Shown: positions 24,646 through 34,063, counted from the first letter of the stretch. The stretch: DNA of 64,000 nt from Oceanobacillus massiliensis str. N'diop (GCF_000285495.1 NZ_HE610976.1:490480-554479); one strand, 5' to 3'. Numbers and translations are program-made. Notes: generated by a model not told the origin, from the letters alone.

Positions 24646-26175
24646 CTAAAACTCATGACCAGCAAGTGCATTCCCAATCGCATCTTCTATGGCAGTCACA
24701 TTCCCACTTGATCCAAGATAGTTGTTTACCATTATTGAGAAGACGACTTCTTTGCCATCTTTTGTGGTAACATATCCGGAAAGACTTGAGACACCTGATA
24801 ACGAGCCTGTCTTAGCAGTCACGTTTCCTTTGGCCGGTTCTTCCGTCATTCGGTAACGCAGTGTCCCGCCTACAAACCGCTCCGCTTCGCCTGCAATTGG
24901 TAACGATTCCTTAAACGAACTAAACCAGCTCTTATCCTGAATTTCAACTAACATTTGCGATAGTTCATTTGCCGGAATCATGGTCTTATGTGACATTCCG
25001 GATCCGTCCCTAAGCTGGATTGTATCAGGATTCACCCCGAACCCGGCAACAGCGTCCTCTATAACTTCAAGCCCTTTATCCCAGCTTCCCTCCTGATGGA
25101 CGACTTTTCCCATCTCCTTTGTCAATACCTCTCCATGACCATTGTTGCTTAATTTCATAAAGGGTATCAGCAATTCCTTAAGCGGCATCGATTCCTTGTA
25201 TGTAAGGAGACTGGCATTTTCTGGGACTGCTTCCATTTTTTCAGCTGAATTTCCGATGAACTGGATTCCCTGCTCCTGCAAAGCTTTCTTAAATACATCC
25301 ATTGCATATCCAGTAGGTTCCCAAACTGATACCCATGAGCGTGAATTCGTGCCGCCAACCGGCATGGTCCCTTCAATTACAATCGTATTGGATCCATGTT
25401 CTCTTTCAATAGAAATATCCTTCCCCTCACCAGAAGCCACCATCTCCGTTTTATTTTCGATCGTGACGTAATCTGTTTCCGGACTTACTGTTACATTAGC
25501 TTTCCCGCCATCTTTCTCTGCCGGACTGACCTGCACAATGACGGTTCCGGCATCATAGTCCGTATTAGGTGAAAGGGTTAACGCAGACACCTGGGCCCCG
25601 GTATAGAACGGTTCATCCGACCAATTGAGATCCTGTGACAACCGAACATCATCGTACCATGTGTCATCCCCGATAAGGTCTCCCTTAATTTTCCGAATTC
25701 CTTTTCCCTTCAAATCCTTGGCAAATTGCGTAAAGTCATCCTCCAAAAGTGTAGGGTCCCCTTTTCCTTTCAAGTACAGATTGCCATGCAATACACTTCC
25801 TCTGACGTTTCCATCGGTTAGCACCTCGGTACGAAAACGGTAATCCTCCCCAAGCGTCTCAAGCGCTGCCGCAGCTGTCAGCAATTTCATATTGGAGGCT
25901 GGATGCAGGCGGATATCTCCGTTCTGCGCGAAAAGTAATTCACCAGAATCAGCAGCTTTAACACTAACCCCCGTTACCCCTCCGTCTAAATGTTCATTGT
26001 CTAGAATAAGTGCCAGTTTCTCCTCTAAAGTGGCATTTTCATCAATTTCATCTGTGCTAATTTCTTCGGATGCATTAACATGTATTGTCTCCTCCTGAGC
26101 CCAAAAAGGAAATACTGCCATACCGGCAAACAGCACGAAAAGCAAGCTCAACTTAAGATTAATCTTCCATTTCAA
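24646..26175 (-). CDS. dacB: D-alanyl-D-alanine carboxypeptidase/endopeptidase, PBP4 (DacB, peptidase S13)
   Basis: Exported low-molecular-weight penicillin-binding protein of 509 residues that trims or cleaves peptidoglycan cross-links. The signal peptide spans about 8-25. The S13 motifs are SNMK (SxxK, near residue 93; HPASNMKLLTAAAALE), SNN (SxN, in MKLSNNGHGEVL) and KTG (TAKTGSLSGVSSLSG, near 457). The roughly 200-residue insertion between SxxK and SxN is typical of class C PBP4. The likely start is TTG at 26175 with AAAGGA 12 nt upstream. It is a single gene with its own terminator; it is not within a sporulation cluster. Confidence 0.9.
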   Translation of the reverse strand: MKWKINLKLSLLFVLFAGMAVFPFWAQEETIHVNASEEISTDEIDENATLEEKLALILDNEHLDGGVTGVSVKAADSGELLFAQNGDIRLHPASNMKLLTAAAALETLGEDYRFRTEVLTDGNVRGSVLHGNLYLKGKGDPTLLEDDFTQFAKDLKGKGIRKIKGDLIGDDTWYDDVRLSQDLNWSDEPFYTGAQVSALTLSPNTDYDAGTVIVQVSPAEKDGGKANVTVSPETDYVTIENKTEMVASGEGKDISIEREHGSNTIVIEGTMPVGGTNSRSWVSVWEPTGYAMDVFKKALQEQGIQFIGNSAEKMEAVPENASLLTYKESMPLKELLIPFMKLSNNGHGEVLTKEMGKVVHQEGSWDKGLEVIEDAVAGFGVNPDTIQLRDGSGMSHKTMIPANELSQMLVEIQDKSWFSSFKESLPIAGEAERFVGGTLRYRMTEEPAKGNVTAKTGSLSGVSSLSGYVTTKDGKEVVFSIMVNNYLGSSGNVTAIEDAIGNALAGHEF

Positions 26176-26420
26176 GGCATGTCCACATCCTTTATTAAAG
26201 TTAGAATATTTTAATTATACAGTAAAAAATGACGAATTCTAGCAATATTGGCAGAAAAGCAACTATTTGCCCAGCGGTACGTCGGTTTATAGGAAATAGG
26301 ATACATGGATTAGACCCTGAGCATCTTTTCTTAGGTGTGAAGCCTTTCATGCTGGCTTGGATTCTAATCTCGGATTTTGTGGATACATCTGCTTTGGGAT
26401 GTTTTATGGATTATCGGCTT

Positions 26421-26605
26421 TTTTGTTATATATCAGCATTTTCGCATGATATATCAGCTTTTTTTGCGATATATCAGCATTTTTGCATGTTATATCAGCT
26501 TTTTTTGGCGATATATCAGCAATTTTCTCAGAATATCAGCTTTTTCACTATATATCAGCAGCTCCCCTAATCGCCTGTTTCTATCTCGAATTATCAGCTA
26601 TTTTC
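26421..26605 (+). repeat. Phased repeat array R2: about 8 units of ATATATCAGC-N10
   Basis: Seven copies of WATATCAGC with T-rich spacers (TTTTTTTGCG, ATTTTTGCATG) at 18-22 bp period, then one looser copy (ATTATCAGC) near 26589. It fills most of the 26176-26673 gap between two minus-strand genes. No gene is present. Confidence 0.9.
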
Positions 26606-26673
26606 TGCTTTTAAACGATTAGCGAGGCATTAAATACACATCAATAACAGCTGTTCCTCCACAATTTCCTTCG

Positions 26674-27525
26674 TTATTCAACATATTCCCGCAAACCGTA
26701 GGCTACTCCATCATCATTATGGTCCTTGGTAACATATGTAGCTCTCTCTTTCACGATTTCTTCTGCATTTTCCATTGCAATACTGGTTCCGGCTTTTTCA
26801 AACATTGAGAGATCATTCAAATTATCGCCTATTGCAACTGTATTCTTGAGTGGCACGGCGAAATGCTCAGCAATAAATTGGAGTGCGTTTCCTTTGCTTG
26901 AACGAGGATTGCCGATCTCCAGCTTCTGTGCACCAGATGTAGTAAGGGATATATCTTTTCTGTCAGCTAAATGGTCCCGAAGCTGTGCGAGAGCCTCCAA
27001 GTCAAAGGAAAGAACAAATACCTTATATATTTCCAATGGCCTATAGTCCAGCTCTTTATAATTTGACACTAATGTAATCCCATTCTGTTCGTATTGAATC
27101 TCCACAATCCGATTGGCGGCCTCAACCTCAAATGCAGCGTCCAGCTTGCTTATCTTCTGTATCTCTCTATCCAAAAACTTCCTGCCATTTTCTTCAACAT
27201 AGACACCCTTATTTGTATAGAGTTCATAATAGAGACCATAGCTTTCAACAGTTTCTATTAGTTCCTGAATCACTTCTGCTTCCAAAAACAAATTCTGAAG
27301 TATCTCATCGGAATAAAATGCAACTGCACCATTTCCAGTTATAATCGGACAGACTAGCTCAGCATCCAGCAAAATCTGTTTGGTATCATGCAGCGAACGT
27401 CCGGAAGAAATCACAACAATATCCCCCCGGCTCTGTTTCTCTCGTATAGCCTTTCGATTTTCATTGCTTATCGTTCCGTCTTCTGATAAAAGCGTCCCAT
27501 CCAAATCAATTGCAATTAATTTCAT
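26674..27525 (-). CDS. Cof-type HAD-IIB family phosphatase
   Basis: Cytosolic 283-residue phosphohydrolase of the Cof/YbjI type. HAD motif I AIDLDGTLL (nucleophile Asp near residue 8), motif II VISSGRS (near 41), a IIB-type cap (about 85-185), motif III Lys (SSKGNAL) and motif IV VAIGDNLNDLSMFEKAG (near 232) are all present. Typical substrates are sugar phosphates or pyridoxal/flavin phosphates; none can be chosen here. AGGGGAAAATAAA precedes the ATG. It is a single gene. Confidence 0.9.
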   Translation of the reverse strand: MKLIAIDLDGTLLSEDGTISNENRKAIREKQSRGDIVVISSGRSLHDTKQILLDAELVCPIITGNGAVAFYSDEILQNLFLEAEVIQELIETVESYGLYYELYTNKGVYVEENGRKFLDREIQKISKLDAAFEVEAANRIVEIQYEQNGITLVSNYKELDYRPLEIYKVFVLSFDLEALAQLRDHLADRKDISLTTSGAQKLEIGNPRSSKGNALQFIAEHFAVPLKNTVAIGDNLNDLSMFEKAGTSIAMENAEEIVKERATYVTKDHNDDGVAYGLREYVE

Positions 27526-27710
27526 TTTATTTTCCCCTAACTAGTAGAAATATTTTCGGTAACTCTAATGTACCAGTAAAAGCAATAATATTTTACTAAA
27601 ACCTCTTTCTATCCAAATAATAAACACTTCCTTCAAAATATTTAGATAAATTTATAAAAAGACTTATAATGGAGAGGAATTTACTGTAATTATATAGAGG
27701 AGATGGAAAA

Positions 27711-28496
27711 GTGCATCCAATTATAAACATGCAAAACATAATATATAAAAGGGAAAACAAGACCATTCTGTCAGACATCAATTGGACAGTGTCAAAGGGT
27801 GAGCATTGGGCCGTGCTCGGCTTGAATGGATCAGGCAAAACTTCCTTGCTTAATATGGTCAACGGATATATCTGGCCCACAAAGGGGGAAATCCGTGTGC
27901 TGGACAGGCTGTTCGGGAAGACCGACATTAGAGAGCTAAGAAAATCCATCGGCTGGGTCAGTTCCTCGCTTCAAGAAAGAATGAAGGGCACTGAATATAC
28001 CGAAGCAGTAGTTGTCAGCGGAAAATATGCCTCCATAGGGGGACTCTATGAAAATCCAACAGATGCAGACTTTAAAAAAGCTTTACATATAATGGAGTCT
28101 CTAGGCTGCAGTGAATTGGCCGGCCGGACCTATCAAACCTGCTCGCAAGGCGAAAAGCAGAAAATCCTTATTGCAAGAGGATTGATGGCATCGCCAGACC
28201 TGTTAATCCTCGATGAACCTAGCAACGGCCTTGACTTCATTTCCCGCGAGGAATTGATGACTACTATAACTAACCTGGCAACACAGGAAAATGCACCAAC
28301 GATTATCTTTGTCACCCACCACATTGAAGAAATACTGCCTACCTTCACCCATACGCTGCTATTGCGCGAAGGGAAAGTCTTCGATCAAGGAGATACCCGG
28401 AATGTCTTGACCAGCGAACGATTATCCTCATTTTTCAACAAAAATGTTTTAGTGGAATGGCATAGAGAACGGCCATGGATGACAATCCGTGACTGA
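27711..28496 (+). CDS. ABC transporter ATP-binding protein without visible permease partner
   Basis: Cytosolic ATPase of 261 residues, YlmA-like in size. Walker A GLNGSGKTS (near residue 43), Walker B LLILDEPSNGLD (near 165) and the H-loop VTHHIEEI (near 202) are intact. The signature is CSQGEKQK in place of LSGGQ, as seen in a subset of bacillar ATPases. No membrane component is adjacent: the neighbours are a HAD gene and the R3 repeat array. It may serve a permease encoded elsewhere or act as a soluble ABC protein. The GTG start follows GAGGAG by about 8 nt. TTATAAT about 40 nt upstream could be the -10. Confidence 0.85.
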   Translation: MHPIINMQNIIYKRENKTILSDINWTVSKGEHWAVLGLNGSGKTSLLNMVNGYIWPTKGEIRVLDRLFGKTDIRELRKSIGWVSSSLQERMKGTEYTEAVVVSGKYASIGGLYENPTDADFKKALHIMESLGCSELAGRTYQTCSQGEKQKILIARGLMASPDLLILDEPSNGLDFISREELMTTITNLATQENAPTIIFVTHHIEEILPTFTHTLLLREGKVFDQGDTRNVLTSERLSSFFNKNVLVEWHRERPWMTIRD

Positions 28497-28587
28497 TATT
28501 TGAGTAAGCGCTGCTTTGGATTGCGAGAAAAGCGATTGTTGGGGTGTTGGCTGGGGAGGGCGGAAAGAGCGCTAAGGCAAGGGATTA

Positions 28588-28987
28588 TTAATTATTGCGC
28601 GGGCGGGCCGCGGAAAAAAGGTGCGCGGGCGCGGAATAATGCTCCGAAACGCGGAATTATCCGATTTTGCGCGGAATTATGCTCTGGAACGCGGAATTAT
28701 CCGTTTTTTCACGGAATAATGCTCTGTACCGCGGAATTATCCGGATTCGCGCGGAATTATGCTCCGAAACGCGGAATTATCCGCTTTTGCGCGGAATTAT
28801 GCTCCGAAACGCGGAATTATCCGACTTTTCGCGGAATAATGCTCTGTACCGCGGAATTATTCGCTTTTGCGCGGAATTATGCTCTGTACCGCGGAATTAT
28901 CCGCTTTTGCGCGGAATTATGCTCCGAACCGCGGAATTATCCGCTTTTGCGCGGAATCACTGTCCAAGACCGCGGAATTATCAGCCT
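28588..28987 (+). repeat. Phased repeat array R3: 18 units of CGCGGAATTAT-N9
   Basis: Eighteen copies of a unit almost always exactly 20 nt long. Spacers alternate between GCTCYGWAM and CCGNTTTTG types, giving a 40-nt higher-order period. It lies between convergent genes (stops at 28496 and 29044). Open frames through it (words such as RNYALYRGIIRF) repeat every 60 nt and are artefacts. Confidence 0.95.
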
Positions 28988-29043
28988 CTATCCATATCAA
29001 AAGCAAAAAAGAAGCAAGAGACTTCCTCTCTTACTTCCTATTT

Positions 29044-30321
29044 TCATTTTGCAAATAATTCAACTGGAAATAGTACTATTTCCGGAACATAGGTGATTAA
29101 AATTAATACCAGAAGTAATACCGCTATTTGCGGGATTAGGTATTTAAACATTTTTGGTACGGTTATTTTAGCAATTGATGATGTTACAAATAAGCATACT
29201 CCAAGTGGCGGGGTTACCATACCAATTGTTAAGTTAACTGCTAGAATAATCCCAAAGTGGATCGGATCGATACCTCCTGCAAGGACTAACGGTAAAAATA
29301 ATGGTGTGAAAATGGATACTGCGCTGATTGTATCAATAAATGTTCCAGCTATTAATAGAATAATATTTATGATCAATAATAATAAGAAGGGATTGTCTGC
29401 CACTCCGCCCATCATATCTATCAATTGGTTTGGAATCTGGTTGAATGATAGAAACCAAATAAATAAGGATGCTGTTCCAATCAGGAAAATGATTGCTGAA
29501 GAGGTTTTTGCTGTCGCGAGTAGGATTGTCCATAGATCTTTAAAAGCAATTTCCTTATAGACAAACATACCAATTATAATGGCGTATACTACAGCAATTA
29601 CCCCTGATTCCGTTGCTGTAAATATTCCGCTGACAATCCCACCAATAATGATTAGCGGCATGATGAGCGCAAGCAAGGCATCCTTGGCTCCAACAGCAAT
29701 CTCTTTAAATGTAGCTATATGGTCACTTGAGCGATAATTCATTTTCTTTCCGACAAAGAAACTGTAAATCATTAGGCTCAGCCCCATTAGAAGCCCTGGT
29801 ATCACTCCCGCAATAAACAAATCTCCGATAGATACGCTTGCCATTACACCAAATAAGATCAAGACAATACTTGGCGGAATTATTGGACCGATGGTGGACG
29901 ACGTAGCAACAATACTGGCAGAAAAACGAATGTCATATCCTTCTTTTTTCATTGCCGGAATCATCATCCCACCGATTGCAGCAGCTGCCGCTATTGCTGT
30001 TCCGGTCAATGCAGAGAAAAACATACTCGCCAATATGACTACAATAGCTAGCCCACCTGGTAATGGACCGACAATAGTCTTAGAGAAATCAATCAACCTT
30101 TTAGAAATTCCACCCTTGGTCATAATTTCGCCAGCAAGAATAAATAACGGGACGGCAACCAAAGTGAAATTATTGATTCCGCTAAATATCCTCCTCGGAA
30201 CATTGATCAGTAAGCCTGGGTCAGAGAGCATAATACCGAAAATAGACACGAAGCCTAATCCAAAAGCAATGGGAACCCCCAGCAATATAAGGATAAATAA
30301 CAGACCAATTAACCAAATCAT
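29044..30321 (-). CDS. dctM: TRAP transporter large permease (DctM family)
   Basis: Membrane protein of 425 residues with about 12 helices, the ion-coupled transport channel of a tripartite ATP-independent periplasmic-type transporter. Family features include the N-terminal GVPIAFGLGFVSIFG, TGTAIAAAAAIGGMMIPAM and the C-terminal TPPLGVCLFVTSSIA segments. The ATG overlaps the dctQ stop by 4 nt, so the two are translationally coupled. Together with dctQ and dctP it imports an organic acid using a Na+ gradient; the substrate is not fixed by sequence but the co-encoded amidase and DUF2848 proteins point to a carboxylate or amide. Confidence 0.92.
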   Translation of the reverse strand: MIWLIGLLFILILLGVPIAFGLGFVSIFGIMLSDPGLLINVPRRIFSGINNFTLVAVPLFILAGEIMTKGGISKRLIDFSKTIVGPLPGGLAIVVILASMFFSALTGTAIAAAAAIGGMMIPAMKKEGYDIRFSASIVATSSTIGPIIPPSIVLILFGVMASVSIGDLFIAGVIPGLLMGLSLMIYSFFVGKKMNYRSSDHIATFKEIAVGAKDALLALIMPLIIIGGIVSGIFTATESGVIAVVYAIIIGMFVYKEIAFKDLWTILLATAKTSSAIIFLIGTASLFIWFLSFNQIPNQLIDMMGGVADNPFLLLLIINIILLIAGTFIDTISAVSIFTPLFLPLVLAGGIDPIHFGIILAVNLTIGMVTPPLGVCLFVTSSIAKITVPKMFKYLIPQIAVLLLVLILITYVPEIVLFPVELFAK

Positions 30322-30776
30322 TTGAACACCTTCTTAACATGATAATACGTCATGAACAATGCACTGATTGGAACTGCCAGATACACGTAAGCCATTTTAA
30401 TAGGGAGTATCCCGACGATTTGTCCCGACTGAAGATTGCTTGCCACCAATAGACATCCATAATAGAAGACAACGACGATGACGATTCCTACAATAATAAA
30501 CTCTATTACATTAAAAATTCTTCTGATACTTGATGGTAGGTTTTCAAATAAATCAACACTTAAATGATCGTTATTTTTTATAGCTAAGGCTGCTCCAAAA
30601 AGCACACTATACACAAAACTGATCATTAGCACTTCCTGTGACCAGGTAAGGGACTGCTGAAATATGTATCTGAATAAGACTTGTGCGAAGGTAACTACCA
30701 CGACTGCCCCCAGGCAGACAGTAATAATCACTTCAAGCAATTTTCCAAGAAAAGCATCCAGTTTTTTCAAAACCAT
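30318..30776 (-). CDS. dctQ: TRAP transporter small permease (DctQ family)
   Basis: Four-helix membrane subunit of 152 residues that forms the permease with DctM. The DctQ signature region is visible (QVLFRYIFQQSLTWSQEVLM). The ATG at 30776 is chosen because AAAGGA lies 9 nt upstream; a longer frame reaching 30854 would run into dctP and add a non-family N-terminus. It follows dctP by 64 nt and overlaps dctM. Confidence 0.9.
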   Translation of the reverse strand: MVLKKLDAFLGKLLEVIITVCLGAVVVVTFAQVLFRYIFQQSLTWSQEVLMISFVYSVLFGAALAIKNNDHLSVDLFENLPSSIRRIFNVIEFIIVGIVIVVVFYYGCLLVASNLQSGQIVGILPIKMAYVYLAVPISALFMTYYHVKKVFK

Positions 30777-30840
30777 CGTGCTACATCCTTTCCTTAAATT
30801 AAAAATCCGCTGGAGGGGAAGCCCCTCCCGGATTTCGTCA

Positions 30841-31839
30841 TCAGTTGTTTTCAATTCTTTCGATCAGATCTGCAGGAACTTCCTTCACTTCGTTCTTCAC
30901 ATCTTTCGTTGCTTCTCTAAATGCCTCACGGTCCGGCTCAGTGATGATGACATCATTTTCTTCTAACGTCTTCAATATTTCCTCTTCTTTTTCTGCCAGT
31001 GCTTCTCTATGATATGTGGTTGTTTCGTCGACCGCTTCTTGTACCGCTGTCTGCTGTTCCTCATCCAGACCATTCCAAACATCATTATTCATAACAACAA
31101 TAGCTGGACTGTAAGTATGGGAAGTTAAAGAAACGTATTTTTGCACTTCGTAAAATTTCATGGAATCTATGGTAGGAAGAGGATTTTCCTGCCCATCAAC
31201 AACACCTTGATCCATCGCAGAATATAATTCATTGAAATCAACAGGGGTTGGACTTGCACCGATTGCCTTCATATGGCTTTCCCACACCGGTGAAGGCTGT
31301 ACGCGGATTTGTAGTCCTTTCACATCTTCAGGGGTGGTGATTTCTTTCGTACTGTTTGTAATATGTCTAAATCCCACTTCCCAGTATCCTAGGCCTTTCA
31401 TGTTTTGTGATTCCGTCAGATCCAATAACTCCTGACCGATGTCACCATCCAATGTACGATAGACGTGATCTCTGTCTTCAAATAAATATGGCAGTCCGAA
31501 AACGTTCATTTCAGGAACAGTATTTGCAAAAGAGCTGTCAGCAGAGACGGTCGTCATTTCAATCGAACCATCCATCACCTGTTCAACAGCACTTGCTTCA
31601 CTACCGAGCGTTGAGTTACCGTGAATTTCCACTTCTATAGAGCCATCCGTTTTTTCTTCAACCAATTCTTTAAATTTTTCAGCCGCAATCTGATATTGAT
31701 GTGTTTCCGAACCTGTATGTGCTAATTTTAGTGTGACAGTATCTCCAGCAGCACCGCCTGAATCAGTTCCGGAACAAGCTGCCAATACTAGTAACAATAA
31801 AGCCATTCCACTTGCCATAACTATTCTATTTATTTTCAT
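30841..31839 (-). CDS. dctP: TRAP transporter substrate-binding lipoprotein (DctP family)
   Basis: Extracytoplasmic binding protein of 332 residues anchored as a lipoprotein (LLLVLAAC lipobox, Cys near residue 22). DctP features: TVTLKLAHTGSETHQYQIAA at the mature N-terminus and the ligand-carboxylate Arg region GLQIRVQPSPVWESHMKAIG near residue 174. The residue pattern fits an organic acid ligand. It is the first gene of the dctPQM block and lies 40 nt downstream of the amidase gene, in the same direction. Confidence 0.92.
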   Translation of the reverse strand: MKINRIVMASGMALLLLVLAACSGTDSGGAAGDTVTLKLAHTGSETHQYQIAAEKFKELVEEKTDGSIEVEIHGNSTLGSEASAVEQVMDGSIEMTTVSADSSFANTVPEMNVFGLPYLFEDRDHVYRTLDGDIGQELLDLTESQNMKGLGYWEVGFRHITNSTKEITTPEDVKGLQIRVQPSPVWESHMKAIGASPTPVDFNELYSAMDQGVVDGQENPLPTIDSMKFYEVQKYVSLTSHTYSPAIVVMNNDVWNGLDEEQQTAVQEAVDETTTYHREALAEKEEEILKTLEENDVIITEPDREAFREATKDVKNEVKEVPADLIERIENN

Positions 31840-31879
31840 TTTGCTAAACTCCTTGTATTTTTATTTGTTTAAGTTCTCA

Positions 31880-32674
31880 TTAATTGTATAAATTGGGAAC
31901 TCTGCTGCTGAAAATAGGCACTTCCTCTCTGACCTGTTTTACTTTTTCCAAATCTAAAGAACACGAGAGCGTTTCTTCTTGATTGGTTGAACCTTGCTCA
32001 ATAACATCTCCCCACGGATCAATCAGCATGGATGAACCGGCATACTCCACCCCGTCAAATGTTCCAATAGTATTCGAAGAAACGACATACATTTGATTTT
32101 CTATAGCTCTGGCAATCTGCAAGGAAGTCCAATGCCTCTCCCGGACAGACGGCCACTCGGCAACAACAAACAGCACTTGAGCACCCTCCAATGCGAGTGA
32201 GCGGGCAAGTTCTGGAAATCGTAGATCGTAGCAAATGATGATTCCCATCTTGATACCATCCAGTTCAAAGGTTTCCACCTTTTTGGTGCCGCCAGTTAAA
32301 TATTTCGGCTCGTCTAGCATTGGAACCAAGTGAATTTTGCTGTACTCATAAACCAATTCACCAGACGCATTAAACACAAAACTCGTATTAAATATCTGAT
32401 CATCCACTTTATTAGCTACCGATCCTCCAATAATATTAACGTTGTGTCGAATTGCCATGTCCCTTAAGAAGGACTTTGTCGGCTCGCCCGCCACATCTGC
32501 CAGTTCATCTAAATGGGTCAATTTGTAGGAGGTTGTCCACATTTCCGGTAATACAATTGAATCTGACCGTTCTTCTTTTACTACCTTTTCAATCCACTTT
32601 TCTACTTTTTTCCGATTTCGATCAGGCTCACCTGGGATAATTTCCATTTGATAGACTGAGAATTTCATTATCAT
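31880..32674 (-). CDS. Carbon-nitrogen hydrolase (nitrilase superfamily, omega-amidase-like)
   Basis: Cytosolic amidase of about 262-264 residues. The Glu-Lys-Cys triad is intact: VLPEMW (Glu near 44), EYSKIHLVPM (Lys near 111) and IICYDLRFPEL (Cys near 147). The DLRFPE form is typical of omega-amidase/YafV and carbamoylputrescine-type subfamilies, which release ammonia from keto-acid amides or N-carbamoyl compounds. The first ATG (32674) overlaps the DUF2848 stop (ATGA), favouring coupling; a second ATG at 32668 is better spaced from AAGGAG. It is flanked by DUF2848 and TRAP genes in one operon. Confidence 0.85.
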   Translation of the reverse strand: MIMKFSVYQMEIIPGEPDRNRKKVEKWIEKVVKEERSDSIVLPEMWTTSYKLTHLDELADVAGEPTKSFLRDMAIRHNVNIIGGSVANKVDDQIFNTSFVFNASGELVYEYSKIHLVPMLDEPKYLTGGTKKVETFELDGIKMGIIICYDLRFPELARSLALEGAQVLFVVAEWPSVRERHWTSLQIARAIENQMYVVSSNTIGTFDGVEYAGSSMLIDPWGDVIEQGSTNQEETLSCSLDLEKVKQVREEVPIFSSRVPNLYN

Positions 32675-33352
32675 TTTCTCCTTTCGATATTATTAATTTC
32701 ATAGATTGCTATAATCTCATCCTGATGAACAGGATCGGTAAAAACCATCTTGAATTTTGTACCATATTTGAACCCATCCATTAATGGGACTGTCCCGGAA
32801 AAAAAATACTGTTCGGCAGTGCTATTTCCTTTTTATTCAAGTATTCTTTGATCGACTCAAATGGTAAGATTGCTGAGATTTTATCACTCTGATATTTCAC
32901 CCATTGTCCATCCAGATAGATTTCAGACGAAAGCTCCAATAAATCCCAATGATCAATAACAGATTCGAGCTTCCACGCCTTTGCAGCAAAGGGCTTATCG
33001 CACACTTGCTTCGATTTATTGATATCGGTTTCTTCCAGGGCACGATCCGTATGATCACTTCCCACAGTTACATAAACTTCACCCTCATTGTCACCGAAAA
33101 TCAATACAATTTCGGCCTCACCACTTGTTTTAGTGCCAATCACTTCCAGAGGCTGTTCCTGAATTAAACTGCTTATCCTTACCGGATAGAGCATAGGTAC
33201 TTCTTCCGGCTCCGGTATACCAATCTCTGAGAGTTCTCTGATATGCTCCATTGTTTTTCAACATTTCTTCCCGTGTAACCGATACAATAAGCACTAGTTA
33301 TCTGAAGGCTCTTTTCAACTCCATCTACTTCCAGTTTGTAATTAGCAATCAT
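32671..33352 (-). pseudogene. DUF2848 family protein, apparently frameshifted twice in homopolymers
   Basis: Three pieces in different frames add up to a normal DUF2848 protein of about 227 residues. The N-terminus is MIANYKLEVDGVEKS...YTGRNVEK (from 33352, GGGGGAT upstream). The centre is MEHIRELSEIGIPEPEEVPM to about 32800. The C-terminus is GTVPLMDGFKYGTKFKMVF ... YEINNIERRK with stop at 32671. Adding one A to the A5 run (33258-33254) and one T to the T8 run (32806-32799) restores one frame. Both defects are single-base losses in homopolymers, so undercalled sequence is likely; otherwise it is a pseudogene. Biochemical function of DUF2848 is unknown to me; here it sits in a TRAP/amidase operon, and the restored stop overlaps the amidase start. 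Confidence 0.8.
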
Positions 33353-33372
33353 TAGAATATCCCCCAATTTGA

Positions 33373-34026
33373 TTAATCATCTTTCACTTGCTTTACAATT
33401 TCTCCCGTAATCATTAAGTGATTTTTCATATATTCAGATGCCTTAAGGTCATCTTTTTCCTCTAATGCACGAACAATATTTTTATGTTCCTCTATGACAT
33501 CTTCCATTCTTCCTTCTTTCGTTATTGCAGCATGGCCAATAAGCCGAGTTAGATTGTATAGCTCTTTATGAATCTGCTCCAATAGATTTTGATGAGAGGC
33601 CCTTAAAATCTTCCTATGAAAAAGTTGATCCAACTCAATATATTCAATCCTATTATTGCTTTTTATTGCTTCCTCCTGCTGAGATATAATATGATTCAAG
33701 ACCTTTACATCCTCATCGGTTATCGTACTGGCTAATAATGTAACTCCTTTGATTTCAATAGAAGTCCTTAAATAAATAATCTGGTCCATTTCATGCTCTG
33801 TAATTTCCCTTACCCGAAACCCTCTTCTCGGAATATGGGTAAGCAACCCTTCTTTAACCAGGTCCGAAACAGCCTCCCTAATCGGAGTTCGCGAAGTATC
33901 CAGTGAATCAGCCAGATAAGTCTCCGTGAGCACCTCTTTATGTTCAATATCACCATGCAGGATAGCATCTTTTAAACGTTCATAAACGATTTCCTTTGTA
34001 GTCTTTCTTTTCTCAATCGGCTTCAT
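33373..34026 (-). CDS. GntR family transcriptional regulator, FadR subfamily (FCD domain)
   Basis: 217-residue regulator: winged helix (about 8-75, LADSLDTSRTPIREAVSDL recognition helix region) and an FCD effector domain (about 80-210) that usually binds a carboxylate ligand through a metal site (YIELDQLFHRKIL, HKNIVRALEEKD). First gene of the operon containing DUF2848, amidase and dctPQM, and therefore its likely regulator and autoregulator. A perfect palindrome overlaps the -10 of its own promoter (34064-34100). The effector is probably the substrate taken up by the TRAP system; that is inference. Confidence 0.9.
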   Translation of the reverse strand: MKPIEKRKTTKEIVYERLKDAILHGDIEHKEVLTETYLADSLDTSRTPIREAVSDLVKEGLLTHIPRRGFRVREITEHEMDQIIYLRTSIEIKGVTLLASTITDEDVKVLNHIISQQEEAIKSNNRIEYIELDQLFHRKILRASHQNLLEQIHKELYNLTRLIGHAAITKEGRMEDVIEEHKNIVRALEEKDDLKASEYMKNHLMITGEIVKQVKDD

Positions 34027-34063
34027 TATATTTTCACTCCAAAAGAATATGTATGTTGTATTA

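Noticed and set aside
28588..28987. Possible CRISPR array in R3 (regular repeat-spacer look)
   Set aside because: Core is about 11 nt and spacers 9 nt, spacers are themselves repeated in an alternating pattern, and no cas gene is present.
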